Positions 43,021-54,404 of a stretch of 64,000 nt of DNA are shown here, piece after piece. The position numbers and the translations under genes are program-made. Positions within the stretch are counted from its first letter, which is position 1; each line of letters begins with the position of its first letter. The notes beneath the pieces were generated by a model, which was given only the letters and a program-made list of their open reading frames with translations, was not told the DNA's origin and did not search any database. The DNA is from Prionace glauca (lineage: Eukaryota > Chordata > Chondrichthyes > Carcharhiniformes > Carcharhinidae): contig CM075760.1 of the NCBI GenBank assembly GCA_037974335.1, forward strand, positions 36,651,609-36,715,608, given 5' to 3'.

Positions 43021-44619
43021 GGGATAAGTGGGATTCAGAGAGAATTATCTAATCTGATTACTTATCTTTCTCTTTCTGACATTTTCAGGGTTTCTGCCTC
43101 CCTTTTCTTGTTTCTGTCTCTGTCAGTTGTTCGTTCTGACGCTCTTTTCGAAGTGCCATGAAAATGCGGAGTTTAGAAAATCTAACTTGTCTCGGAATCT
43201 TATGAAAAAAAATCCTCACAAGAATTCTGTTAATAGTAGCGAACATATTTCTGTATTTTACAGGTAAGTTTAAAATTACAACGGTTAGGCAAAATGCTTT
43301 ATTTAGTGGGAATCAGGGCAAAATCAATTCCCTCTGCATGCGGCGCAGTAACAGTTGCAATCTGCAGTTTCGTGTTGATTTGAATTCGTTTTATTCATTC
43401 TTAATGTCGTGCACATCGGATAAACAGAATGAGCTATCAAGATGCAGAACAAGGAAAACATTTCTTCCTTCTTTATAGTCATCTAACCTGAAGTGTCTGT
43501 TACTCGGAATAATAATAATAATTATCTGATGACATAATTATACATCGATGTGATGTTTCGATGTGAATCCTGTAACTTCTTTGGTCGCGCTGGCAAAATG
43601 CTTTTCCCAAACCATTTATTTTGCACGGACCAACACAAACTGACGCCAACTTCAATAAAAAAATTGAAAAATATTAATCTGTCAGTTTGTTTGCCTATTA
43701 GTATTGTATCGTCCAGGTATCATTCACAACTTAAACTCCAAAGACCTTAGTGCATCAAAGTGCAGCAACATTTATCTACTATACGTTTGGATGGAATTAA
43801 CATCTGATAACCACATCAGTTGTGTACATTAATCCCTAAATGCAATCTCCAGGCAATAACTCCCATGGGCAATGGCAAACAATGTTCGCATAGAGTGGAT
43901 GATAACAAAAGGGCAAATGGCCACCCGACCTCCTGCTGCAAACTTTCATCCCTGACAACGATATTCAATATTCACACTTCAGCAACCGGGTCCCAGGTCC
44001 AGCTATCGAGTGACTGAACCTCTCTGTGACTCACAAAGGCCGGCGCCTGCAGTAAGTGAAAGCCGCCAGCAGATGGTGATATTGTATTATTTTCGTCACG
44101 AGACAGTGACATTCCAGTTTCAACTCACAGTTAGATTTTCTGACTATCACCCTGACTGGAATAGTGCCTTTCCAACACTACCACCGCTATGGCAAAGGAA
44201 ACTAGCAAAGTGCAATAAATGCTTGATTCGACATCGAAGCCCACTCTCGGTAAAAATATGTTTTAAATGGTTTATTTTGGGGATATTTGTGGCATCTCCT
44301 CCACCAGTGGCCCAGAGTGAGGGGGAATTGCTATTAGTTTCACCCTGTGTGAACTGACCATTAGTTGGAGAGGTTCATGATCAAAAATACCATTCCAATA
44401 AATCTCCTGCCCAACACCAATTTTGTGCAGAGCTAGACTGCTTTGAGATAAAGATATAAAACACATACGTGTTTAAATTGTGATAAGTGAGTTATACATA
44501 TTGGCCCAGAAACATGGGGGAGAATTATCATTTTTCATTCTTGAAAATGTGGCTGTGGGATATTTTAACTTTGAATCAGAGAGCGCCATCTAGATGGTGG
44601 TTTAGTTTCTCATCCAGTG
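43021..44619. other. End of unit B and unique flank, no gene
   Basis: 43021-44128 matches unit A spacer (29890-31072). Beyond that the sequence is unique in the window until the old LINE. No ORF is supported. Confidence 0.5.
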
Positions 44620-47600
44620 AAGCAGCACCTCGGATAGATTTGATTTGATTTGCTTTCTTATTGTCAAATGTATTAACATAAACTGAAAAGTATTGTTGTT
44701 GCGCGCTATACAGAGAAAGCGTACGTACATGGAGAAGGACAGGAGCGAGAGCAGAATGTGGTGGAACTTTCATAGCTGAGGTATCGAGAAAGATCAACTT
44801 TGTGCGAGGTAGTTCCATTTAAAAGTCTGATGGCAGCAGGGAAGAAGCTGTTTTTGAATCTATGGGTACATGAACTCAAACATTTGTAATTTTCCTGACG
44901 ATAGAAAGTGGAAGAGAGTATATCCGGGGTGCGTGGGATCCTCAATTATTCTGGCTGCTTTGCCGAGGCAATGTAGATAGGGCCAAGGAATGCGAGGCTG
45001 GTTTGCATGATGCACCATGCTACACTCACGACCTTTTGTATTTTCTTACGTTCCTTGGCAGAGTATGAGCCAAACCAAGCTGTGATACAACCAGAGAGGA
45101 TGCTTTCCATGGTGCTTTGTCAAGGTTGGTGAGAGTTGTAGCTGACATGCCAAACGTCCTTCGACTTCTGAGAAAGTAAAGGCGTTTGTGGGCGTTAGTG
45201 GGCTTACTTAAGAACATAAGAACATAAGAAATAGGAGCAGGAGTAGGCCATCTGGCCCTTCGAGCCTGCCCCGCCATTCAATAAGATCATGGCTGATCTG
45301 TCGTGACTCAGCTCCACCTTCCCGCCCTCTCCCCATAACCCTTAATCCCTTCTCTTATCAAAAACCCATCAACCCGTTTCTTAAAAATATTTAGCGAGGC
45401 AGCCTCCACCACTTCAACGGGCAGAGAATTCCAGAGATTCACCACCCTTTGAGTGAAGAAGTTCCTCCTCAACTCTGTTCTAAACCGCCCCCCCTTTATC
45501 TTGAGGCTGTGCCCCCTAGTCCTACTGTCTTTTTTGAGCGGGAACAGTCTCTCCACCTCTATCCTATCCATCCCATTCATCATCTTATACGTTTCAATGA
45601 GATCTCCCCTCATTCTTCTAAACTCTAACGAGTACAAGCCTAGTTTATTCAGCCTCTCCTCATAGCTCAATCCCCTCAACTCCGGTATCAGCCGAGTAAA
45701 CCTCCTCTGCACTCCCTCCAGGGCCAAAACATCCTTGCGCAGGTGCGGCGCCCAAAACTGCACACAGTACTCCAGCTGCGGCCTCACCAATGCCCTATAC
45801 AGCTGCAGCAAGACCTCCCTACTTTTATATTCAATCCCCTTCGCTATGAAGGCCAGCATCCCATTCGCCTTCCTGACCACCTGCTGCACCTGCAAGCTGG
45901 GTTTTTGCGACTCATGCACAAGGACCCCGAGGTCCCTCTGCACCGTCGCCTGCTGCAGTTTTTTGCCCCGTAAGTAATAGTCCTTCCTACCATTCCTCCT
46001 ACCAAAGTGGACCACCTCACACTTGCCAACATTAAATTCCATTTGCCATTTCCTGGCCCATTTGCCCAGCCTATCTAGATCCTTCTGCAGACTCTCCACA
46101 CCCTCCGCACAATTTGCCTTTCCCCCAATCTTGGTGTCATCAGCAAATTTCGACACCCTGCACTCGGTTCCCTCCTCCAGATCATCTATATAAATGGTAA
46201 ATAGCTGAGGCCCCAGCACCGACCCCTGGGGCACCCCACTAGTCACCAACCGCCAATCCGAATAGCATCCATTGACCCCCACTCTCTGCCTCCTATTTGA
46301 CAACCAATCCTCTATCCATGCTAACACCCTACCCCCAACTCCATGTCCCCTGACCTTCTGCAATAACCTCTTGTGAGGTACCTTGTCAAACGCCTTCTGA
46401 AAATCCAGAAAGACCACATCCACCGGCTCTCCTCCATCCACTGCCCTAGACACATCCTCATAGAACTCCAGTAAATTTGTCAGACACGACTTCCCTTTAA
46501 TGAAACCGTGTTGCGTCCGCCCTATCAAGCAATTCCCCTCAAGATGCCTCGCTATTTCCTCCTTAATGACGGTTTCTAACATTTTACCTACCACAGACGT
46601 TAAACTAACCGGCCTATAATTCCCCGCCTTTTGCCTGCCACCCTTCTTAAACAACGGCGTAACATTAGCCGTTTTCCAATCTTCCGGCACTTCCCCGGAA
46701 TCCAGCGACGTCTGGAAAATAACCACCAAGGCATCCACTATCACCTCCGCCATTTCTTTCAGAACCCTCGGATGCATTCCATCCGGTCCTGGGGACTTGT
46801 CCACAATCAGCCCCTCCAGTCTGTCGAGCACCACCTCTCTAGTAACAGTAATGTCATTAAGACCCTCCATTCCTACCACCTTTCCATCGCTAACACCCGG
46901 CAAATTATTCACGTCCTCCTCCGTGAAGACAGAAACAAAGAAGTTATTCAAGACCTTAGCCATATCCCTATCCCCTACCACTAGCTCCCCTTTCTCATCC
47001 TCTAAAGGACCAACGTTTATCCTAGCCAGCCTCTTCCTTTGTATATATTTATAAAAACTCTTGCTATCCTTTTTTATATTAAGTGCTAGCCCAGCCTCAT
47101 AGCTTCTCCTTCCCTCCTTTATCAATTTCTTTGTCAATCTTTGTTGACATTTAAACCTTTCCCAATCCTCTTCTCGCCCACTGCTCTTAGCTACTCTAAA
47201 CTCCTCCGCTTTTAATTTAACACTTTCCTTCACCTCCTTCGTTATCCACGGCTTATTACCTCTCCTCCTACTGTCCTTTTTAACCATCGGAATAAATTTC
47301 TGCTGAGCACCAAGAAAGATCTCCTTAAAGATCCTCCACTGCTCCTCAGCAGACCTACCTTCCAACGCGTTCCCCCAGTCCACATTCGCCAATTCTTCTC
47401 TCATCCTACCATACTCCCCTCTATTCAAACAAAGGACGCGTGTCTGGGAACCCACTTTCTCCTCCTCCATCTGCACCAGAAACTCCACCATACAATGATC
47501 ACTCTCTCCAAGAGGATCCTTCACCGCAAGGTCCCTAATTCTACCCGCCTCATTACATAGCACCAGATCCAAGATAGCTCGCTCCCTCGTCGGCTCCAAC

Positions 47601-48640
47601 ACACACTGTTCAAGGAAATTATCCCGGCAGCATTCCAAGAACTCCTCCTCGAGCCCACCTCGTCCAACATGGGTCGACCAATCAATATGCAGATTGAAAT
47701 CTCCCATAACTACTGCCGTCCCATTCCTGCACGCTGCACTTATTTGCGCGTTAACAGCCCGCCCCACCTCCAGATCATTATTCGGGGGCCTATAGACGAC
47801 ACCCACTAGCGTCTTCCTCCCTTTTCTGTTCCTAATCTCCACCCACAACGATTCCACTTTCTGCTCCTTGGCTCCGATATCATCCCTTGCTACCACCTTG
47901 ATACTATCCTTAATCAGCAGAGCTACTCCACCCCCTCTTTCCTCCTGCCTATCCTTCCTGAACACTTGATGGACCAGGACAGGTTGTTGGTGATCTGGTC
48001 ACCTAAAAAAGAAGCTCTAGACCCTTCCTACTTCGTCCAGGTTGATGTAGACAGGGGTAATTTCTCCTCAAGCTTCCTAAAGTCGATGACAATTTAATTC
48101 GTTTTGTTAACATTGAGGGAGAGATGGCACCAATTCCACGAGATTCTCTATCTCATTCCTGTATTCTGTCTCGTCATTGTTTGAGATAAGACTCAATACG
48201 GTGGTGTCGTCAGTAAAACTGAAAATCGAATTGGAGGGAAATTTGACCACATAATCATAGGTATATCAGGATTGTATGGGGGGAGGGGGCGGTGGTGGGT
48301 GAGCACACAACCTTGTGGGACACCGCTGTTGAGGATGATGGTGGAGGAGGTGCTGTTGTCTGTCCTTACTGATTTGTGCTGTGGGTTAGGAAGTTCAGGA
48401 TCCGGTTGTAGAGGGAGGAGCTGAGCCCAGGCCACGGAGTTTGGAGATGAGTTCCATCGGAACAAGGCTGAGCTGCATTCAATAAATAGTAGCCTGACAT
48501 CGGTGTATTTGTTATCGAGGTGTTCCAGTGTTGGGTACAGGGCTAGGGAGATGGTGTCTGCTGTTGACCTGTTGCGGCGGTGAGCGAACTGGAGTAGATT
48601 TATATTCCAATCTTGTTTGTTGTATTCAAATTCCACCAGC
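44620..48640 (-). mobile_element. Older Rex1/CR1-like LINE, interrupted by a CR1
   Basis: The outer pieces are 44620-45209 and 47967-48640. On the minus strand the right piece reads LQFAHRRNRSTADTISLALY, HLDNKYTDVRLLFIECSSA, STIILNSGVPQGCVLT, which is the RT style of the Rex1/L2-like fish LINEs. The frame is broken in several places. The left piece gives its 3' ORF text and tail. Clade assignment is from memory of the motif style. Confidence 0.65.
45210..47966 (-). mobile_element. CR1-type LINE, family 1, young, 885-codon open frame
   Basis: An uninterrupted frame (45308-47965) covers most of ORF2. The endonuclease lacks its N-terminus but has VGVVYRPPNN, VVMGDFNLHIDW and GESDHCMVEF. The RT has NYRPVSLTSVVGKM, FLDFQKAFDKVPH, SGVPQGSVLGP and FADDTKIGG. 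A C-terminal segment ends YGERAGRWS. The tail is AAGAACATAAGAACATAAG (45210-45228) after the AATAGGAGCAGGAGTAGGCC signature. It is 5'-truncated inside the endonuclease, so it cannot move by itself. A short ACTT at both junctions may be the target-site duplication. It lies inside the older LINE. Confidence 0.93.
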
Positions 48641-48703
48641 GTCCTGGTGGTCCCAGATTATGAGCTGGTCGAGGGATTCCACGATCGTCTCACCTAAAAC
48701 TGG

Positions 48704-48798
48704 TACTCCAGGTGAGGCTCGAACTCACAACCTCGGCATAGCCCGCTGACTGCACTGCTGTATAAGTACCGCGCGCTAACCGATTGCGCCACTGGAGC
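48704..48798 (-). tRNA. tRNA-Ile(TAT) with an intron
   Basis: On the minus strand: acceptor GCTCCAG (48798-48792) pairs with CTGGAGT; A-box TGGCGCAATCGGTTAGCGC; anticodon loop CTTATA with TAT; intron of about 21 nt; TGCCG closes the anticodon stem; B-box GAGTTCGAGCC. It matches the vertebrate tRNA-Ile(UAU) pattern, which regularly contains an intron after position 37. One G-T pair replaces G-C at the acceptor end. Confidence 0.88.
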
Positions 48799-49738
48799 AC
48801 TCATCTTTGCTTATTTTTGTCAAATTGTTAAAGGCTACAGCACTGTTACCTCTGTTAGTAACCGTTATTCGAGGCCACATTTCAGACCGGGGAAATAACC
48901 CATCAATGATTCTCTTTTCCCCGGCTCCACAGTGAGTGAAACAGGGAGAAGCAGCAGGATTATATCCCTCAGTCTCCAATCGCCAGCAGAAAGCGGCGAC
49001 TGCAGCTTCAGTCAGCGGGTTACTGCCCATCCCTGGGACACAAGGTCCAACCCCGTTCAAACCTCCCCATATACCCAACACAAGCTCAGCAAAACGCCAA
49101 CAGATTATATCCGGCTTACTGAACCTTCGAGTAGCATTTACACAACACCCGAGTGATTCACAAACACAAATCACACCAACTTTCCACAAATTTTCAGTGA
49201 TAACTTCCTGCATTGATTGAAAAGCTGAGTGTTGGGAATCTGGAAATGAGCACCATGGGATTTGTGTTATCCAGTGACTTCTTTCCCACTGTTCTCCCTC
49301 AGGTTTGTAATTCCATTTGTGTTGTATATTGAAGCGAATCTTATATCAAAATTAGAAGAAAACAAGGAAAATATCGAACCTTGGAACAAATCCTGAGGGA
49401 AATGGATCACAATATTCGGAAGGAGGTGCAGTTGTGAATGTGTTATTGATGATTGAGTGGAAAGTATTGGATCGCTGGGCTCCTGGTGGTCGGTTCCCTT
49501 CCCTCTCGTTGAATTCCTCCCTGTGGTAAGAGACATGGATTAATTTTACCTGCCCGTCCATAGGAGAAAGGGAATAACCAACACACTACAGCAGTGCTGC
49601 GGGATCAACGGAACTAAAGAGACTTGTATAGAATTGTAAACAGTGCGGTCATGCTGCAGTTCTGGAACAGGTTTTGCAGAAATAGAATTGTGGTCAGTGA
49701 CACACTAGTTTAGAATATATTGAGTTGCTGTTGTCTCA
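48799..49738. other. No gene recognised
   Basis: I see no repeat, V segment or conserved frame between the tRNA-Ile and tRNA-Asn genes. Confidence 0.45.
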
Positions 49739-49812
49739 GTCTCTGTGGCGCAATGGGTCAGCGCGTTCGGCTGTTAACCGTACGTTTGGTGGTTCGAGAC
49801 CATCCAGGGACG
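49739..49812 (+). tRNA. tRNA-Asn(GTT), slightly diverged
   Basis: 74 nt with acceptor GTCTCTG / CAGGGAC, A-box TGGCGCAATGGGTCAGCGC, anticodon loop CTGTTAA (GTT) and B-box GGTTCGAGACC. Relative to the usual vertebrate tRNA-Asn the anticodon stem has one mismatch (CCGTA for CCGAA) and the B-box one change, so it may be a weak or pseudo copy. Confidence 0.75.
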
Positions 49813-50059
49813 GGATTTTACTATTTTCTCACTATCAGCATTCACAGGCAAACACTTACCTATTTGCAAAGGGTCCCTGGGTGCGAATGAAAAAAACTCT
49901 CAATTGTTACCGGCTGGACAATTATCCGGTGTTACCAACATTATTTAATGACAACCGACTTCAAACATATTACATATAACATTATATACATGCTTCCATT
50001 ATACTATTAAACTTAAAGGAATACAATCGAATCATGAACTTGTGACTGAGTATTTGTTC

Positions 50060-50300
50060 CAATTCCATATTCCTATTTCCATTCATTCCTGGATAGATCA
50101 TAAATCTGTCTAACCCAAACTGAAATGTGTTCAATGATAGAACATCAGGACCCTCTGGAGTAGAGAGTTCCGAAGATTCACGAGCCTTTGAGTGAAGTAA
50201 TTTCTCCTCATTGCTGTCCCAAATCATCAGCACCTTATCCTGAGATTGTGTCCCCGTGTTTCAGATTCCCGAATCAGGGGAAATAACGTTTCAGTTTTTT
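50060..50300 (-). mobile_element. Old CR1-like LINE fragment
   Basis: Antisense text GAGTTCCGAAGATTCACGAG and TTTGAGTGAAGTAATTTCTCC parallels the 45.4 kb CR1 (TTCCAGAGATTCACCACCC, TTTGAGTGAAGAAGTTCCTCC). Strongly diverged. Confidence 0.6.
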
Positions 50301-50496
50301 TAATACTATTTATTGTTTCTCGTTCAAGGTGTTGAGATTTTCCAGCATTTTTACAGGAGGAACCAGTAAGGGCAACGTAAGTATGAATTGGTGTTGGCCA
50401 TTGACGGGATTGTTCAACGGGATTTACATTTCTCTCTGCTATTCAAAGTGGCAGGAATATTGAACGAGGATTTTCAGGCTGCTTGTGAGTGTCGGG

Positions 50497-50568
50497 GGTT
50501 CCGTGGTGTAATGGCGAGCACTCTGGACTTTGAATCCAGTGATCCGAGTTCAAATCTCGGCGGGACCT
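50497..50568 (+). tRNA. tRNA-Gln(TTG)
   Basis: 72 nt: acceptor GGTTCCG / CGGGACC, A-box TGGTGTAATGGCGAGCAC, anticodon arm CTGGA-CTTTGAA-TCCAG (anticodon TTG), B-box GAGTTCAAATC. All four stems pair. Confidence 0.9.
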
Positions 50569-50614
50569 TGTTTCCATACGCAGATTGTTGATTTGCCGAA
50601 GAGTATTTTGTTTG

Positions 50615-50705
50615 TGTGACATGGGGAGAACGTGCAGACTCTGAACAGGGAGTGACCCAAGCCGGGAATCGAACTCTGGTCTGTGGCACTGTGAGGCAGC
50701 AGTTT
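50615..50705 (-). mobile_element. V-SINE head fragment
   Basis: GGGGAGAACGTGCAGACTC, GTGACCCAAGCCGGGAATCG and GCACTGTGAGGCAGCAG match the tRNA-derived head of the SINE at 22.7-22.8 kb. Confidence 0.65.
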
Positions 50706-51130
50706 TATTGGGAAATAGCTATTTGAATTTTCAGTATTTTGTCTTTCCATAACTACAGTTCCTCAGGATCCATTCACTCTGTAAAGGGATTAACAGAGTT
50801 CGACGACTGGCTATTTCTCTCAGTCAAGATGACAAAGGGATGTGGTTCCTGTCACTTTCCCTCACCGGGAAGGGAAGACGCGACTACTCTTTAGACAATT
50901 CATATGTTCAAATACGAACCACCGGTAAAATGAGTAGCTATAGATAAAGGCTGTACTTACATCAGATCAATAACATCCATTTCCGGGAAATGCAAGGGCG
51001 GCAAATCTACATGAGCTAGATTTGTGTGGGCGTCACTGACATAAATCAGCCGACATTTCAATGTTCCCTCCCCATTCACTTCCTTCTGCTGTGAACTGTG
51101 TGCGGGTTTCTTATTGAGATTTCAAATACA

Positions 51131-51566
51131 ATGATGTACTGCATTGTGCAATTATATCTATTGCCTCTCATTCTGGTGATGCTAACATGTACGGACAGGA
51201 GTTGGACCAATAACAAAAATTGATTGTTAATTTTATTTTCATGTTTTTTCAATGATTCATCATGTGAATTTTATTCCAGGTCCATGTCTCTCGAACCGTG
51301 TCCTTCAATCCCCCGCTTGGAAACGTGTGGACAGAGTGTATTCCGTGCAGTTAGATTGTAGTTACGAGGTATCCAGCATTTATGCGATGCATTGGTACAA
51401 AGAGAAACCCGGTGAGGGACTGGAGTGGATTATAACGCAGGGTGCTGGCAGAGGCCGAAGCGGTCGTTTTGAACTGAATCTCGATACCACTGCGAAACGT
51501 GGCCAGTTGCTCATTGAAAACACGGAGAACGCGGATGCTGCAGTTTATTACTGTGCGATTGAGCCT
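51131..51566 (+). CDS. TCR delta-like V segment with Ig-heavy-like FR2, intact
   Basis: A leader exon (51131-51188) reads MMYCIVQLYLLPLILVMLT and ends at a GTACGG donor (GT but otherwise unusual). The V exon starts at 51280 after TTTTATTCCAG: CPCLSNRVLQSPAWKRVDRV, YSVQLDCSYEVSSIYAMHWY, KEKPGEGLEWIITQG, GRSGRFELNLDTT, ENADAAVYYCAIEP. FR1 Cys, FR2 Trp and FR3 Cys are present and the RSS is excellent. FR2 KPGEGLEWI is like the GKGLEW of immunoglobulin heavy V regions, while SGRF and the overall layout recall TRDV. No duplicate occurs in the window. It sits just before unit C, in the place where V1/V2 would be expected. Confidence 0.85.
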
Positions 51567-51605
51567 CACACTGAGACAAAACACGATAGCCGCTGTACAA
51601 AAACC
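51567..51605 (+). promoter_or_regulatory. 23-RSS of the delta-like V
   Basis: Heptamer CACACTG (51567-51573), 23-bp spacer, consensus nonamer ACAAAAACC (51597-51605). Confidence 0.87.
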
Positions 51606-51866
51606 TCGCTCCAAGTTGCAGTTCCGGAACAGCTGCAGCAACCACTCCAATAACACAAGACAAGCCAGGAGGCACAAACGGAACCTGAAGTGTCTGCATC
51701 CATAATTCTCATTAGGTGGGCGCGTTGACCAGAGACACTGGCGGGCACAGCATTCCCTATGCTCACTTTTCAAGGGGTCTGCCCTAAGGGGTTTCCAAAT
51801 TCAAGCAAATGCTGTTCCTCTTCACTCTCCCTAAAATGGCCGATCACGTCACTCATTGATATTACA

Positions 51867-51901
51867 GGAAATATCTGTGCGTCTTCACACCACAAACCGC
51901 A
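51867..51901. promoter_or_regulatory. Candidate lymphoid cis-element, copy 4 of 4 (truncated)
   Basis: ETS-like GGAA (51867-51870), RUNX-like ACCACA (51889-51894) and AACCGCA (51895-51901). The CRE and E-box part is missing because the unit boundary falls here. Confidence 0.3.
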
Positions 51902-53352
51902 GTGTATTTAGAGCAAGAGTTTGTAAGTGAATTACGGAAGATCCGGCACTGAAGGTCTTCTGGACAAGAAGTTTTGGGTTCGAAGTCGCTTTGCAGCCTT
52001 TTGGCTACTGAGGTGTGTTCTTCACCTCGCCACCAAATGTTGAATATCAGGGTCTGAATTCTTCCATTATGCTTAATGACAGGTGGTGAGAACAGGAGAG
52101 TTTCCTGCTCACACATACTGCAAGAGGTAATGAAAGCCACTGCAGTAATTTGTCAGGCAGAATCATGGAGCAATGTAATGGAAATCTGTGGTCACCTAGC
52201 GCCATGTCAGGGCATGATGCCCGGAGGAATGAAGTGGGGGGGGGGGTAGGGTGATGGTGGGCGGACAGGAGATTAGAGAGTGATCTCTATAGAGCATTGT
52301 ATTCTAATGTCACTTGGTAGTCTGAGTAAGACGCTTAGGACAATATGGATCCTCAATATGGATCCTCAATATGGCAGAAGGAGAAAGAGCGAGGATGGGT
52401 GAAAAGAGAGATGAGAAAGGTGTCCATTATTTGGTTCAAATTTGTGACAAGTTCAATGTAATCGGCACATACTTAAATTCCCCATTCCCTTTACTCCAGG
52501 GTCAGAGTGACGAGAATTTCTGATTGAGAATTAAACATTCCCACTGCCTCCTGCGGTGATGAAGTTTGTAACCACAACAACTATAATGAAAATGAAATTC
52601 CTTAGGTTCGCAAGTCCCATTTGACCTCTGGAGTCTGTGAAAGGCGCTACATCAGTAAAAGTACGATCTCTTTTTTCGAGGGATACCTGTTTGTACAGGT
52701 TGCGTTCATTGTCTTTCTGTTTCCATGGGAACCGATAATGTTTATCTTTAATTTCATTTCCGTTATTTCAGTTTTTTTTTCCAGAATAGGTTAATGAATG
52801 ATCACCACGCACTGGGACTTCCCGGATTCTTTCTTCAGTCCCTTCAGAGATTCTTTCCACCCCAGGAGAAACCGGCAGTCTATCCGGAACAACACTCCGG
52901 GAATTTACCGAGGAGACAGCGCAGTGTTTAGAAATGCTGCACCGTCAAAGCTGTCAGCCTCTCGATGACCTGTTAAATCTGGGGTACCGTCTTCCCTCTC
53001 AGGTGGAGGTGCCACATGGTCACTGTTTCCAAAAACAGCAAGAGAAAGACCCTGTTCGGAATGTGTTCACCAATCACAATGACTGACACAGCCAGAGCAC
53101 TACAATATTACTGAATGAAATAATATCATTATGAGTCCAAAAATAGCTGCTGTGTTTATTACATAAAACACTTCGGGACATTAAAATTTACAAAAATATT
53201 CTGAAGCTCATTCTTTTAGGTGTCCCGATGTTTTAATTTTGCAATATATTTGTTATTCATAAAAATACTCTCAGTAAAAAATGAGAGATCTCTACGATTT
53301 TAGGTTTCATTTCAGACTCACTCTGATCCGTTACGTTGCGTGAGGCTCTGAG
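51902..53352. other. Unit spacer, no gene
   Basis: Orthologue of 18600-20130 and 33192-34617, with a private G-run at about 52229-52245 (GTGGGGGGGGGGGTAGGG). No gene is supported. Confidence 0.5.
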
Positions 53353-53391
53353 AGTTTTTGTACAGGTTCAGCCCAGCTCTGAGTCTCTGTG
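53353..53391 (-). promoter_or_regulatory. 23-RSS of V3, unit C
   Basis: Minus strand: CACAGAG (53391-53385), 23 bp, ACAAAAACT (53361-53353). Confidence 0.8.
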
Positions 53392-54304
53392 GGTCTCAGT
53401 GCGCAGTAATACACCCCGGAGTCCGTCAGCTCTGTTTTAGACACTTTCAGCGGGACGGTGCGGTTTGTTTCATTGAGCTCCGCTGAAAAACGGTCTCCTG
53501 GGGATGCCTCTGTGTTGTATCTGTCTCTCCTCAGCAGAAACTCCATGGACCCGTTGGAATGCTGTCGGTACCAGAATAAATAAGGAGTGCTAATGCTTGT
53601 AGCTGTGTAATTACAGAGTAACTGAACAACATCTCCTTCAGTGACGGTGACTGCAGCCGGTGTCTGTGAAACAGAATCTCCTCCACAATGTCCTGTAAGA
53701 ACGCAAAGAAATATTAAACTAAACAATGCGATTTCACCCTGCCCCCAACCCCACCCCGAACCCCCAACCCCACCCCTCACCTCCAGAATCTGCCGTATTC
53801 TTGAACAATAATCTCAGAAAGAAACCACACAGCACAACAAAATATATATTTCGCAGTTCAGCCGCTGGAAAGAGGTGTTTGCAGCGTTTAAATAAAACAT
53901 CCACCATAAACCTTGTGTTGTTTCTAAAGAGATCAGTTCCTCGCCTTCAGTCCCTATAACTGGAAACAGCTCACGGTCTGTCTGTTTGAAATGTGGCGTT
54001 TGACAAACTCATCCACTGGTATCAGAGGAGCTTCAATCTGAGCCCAATTCATTCTCATTCCAAGAGGGAATTGTGCCTAATCCTAACAATGCTCAGTGTT
54101 GAGACCAGCGAGATCCTGATAATTTTTCGATGTTGTGATCAATCCATTCCCTGATCACCCACCCACTCCTCCTTGCATTGAGCGAACCGCCTGACAGAGT
54201 ATATTATGTGGTAATGATGTATAACACGGAATTGAGCAATTTGTGAACCTACCGATTAAAAGAACAGTCGCTATGATGAATACATATAAAGTAACAGGAG
54301 ACAT
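53392..54304 (-). CDS. TCR alpha/delta-type V segment, family V3, unit C, intact
   Basis: Leader exon 54253-54304 (MSPVTLYVFIIATVLLI), donor GTAGGT; V exon starts at 53692. VQLLCNYTATSISTPYLFWY, RQHSNGSMEFLLRRDRYNTE, ELTDSGVYYCALRP. CDR1 differs from A and B (SISTPY). All landmarks and the RSS are intact. Confidence 0.9.
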
Positions 54305-54375
54305 GTTTGCAGAGAGCTGGAAGCGGATTTAACCAGAATGGGTTGAAGTGTTTTAGTCAAGAGCTGGGAAGAGGT

Positions 54376-54404
54376 TGAGTCATATCCGGGCCGACGTTGA
54401 TTGG
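54376..54404 (-). promoter_or_regulatory. Probable V3 promoter elements, unit C
   Basis: TGAGTCA (54376-54382) and reverse CCAAT (54400-54404), conserved with A and B. Confidence 0.45.

Larger units (their letters stand above)
31171..44128. repeat. Duplication unit B (V1+ V2+ V3- V4- V5- V6+ V7-)
   Basis: Same order and strand of V families as unit A. Offset from A is about 14.49 kb at V3 and 12.45 kb at V5, the change being due to insertions private to A. Offset from B to C is about 18.74-18.77 kb at V3 and V5. Confidence 0.8.
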
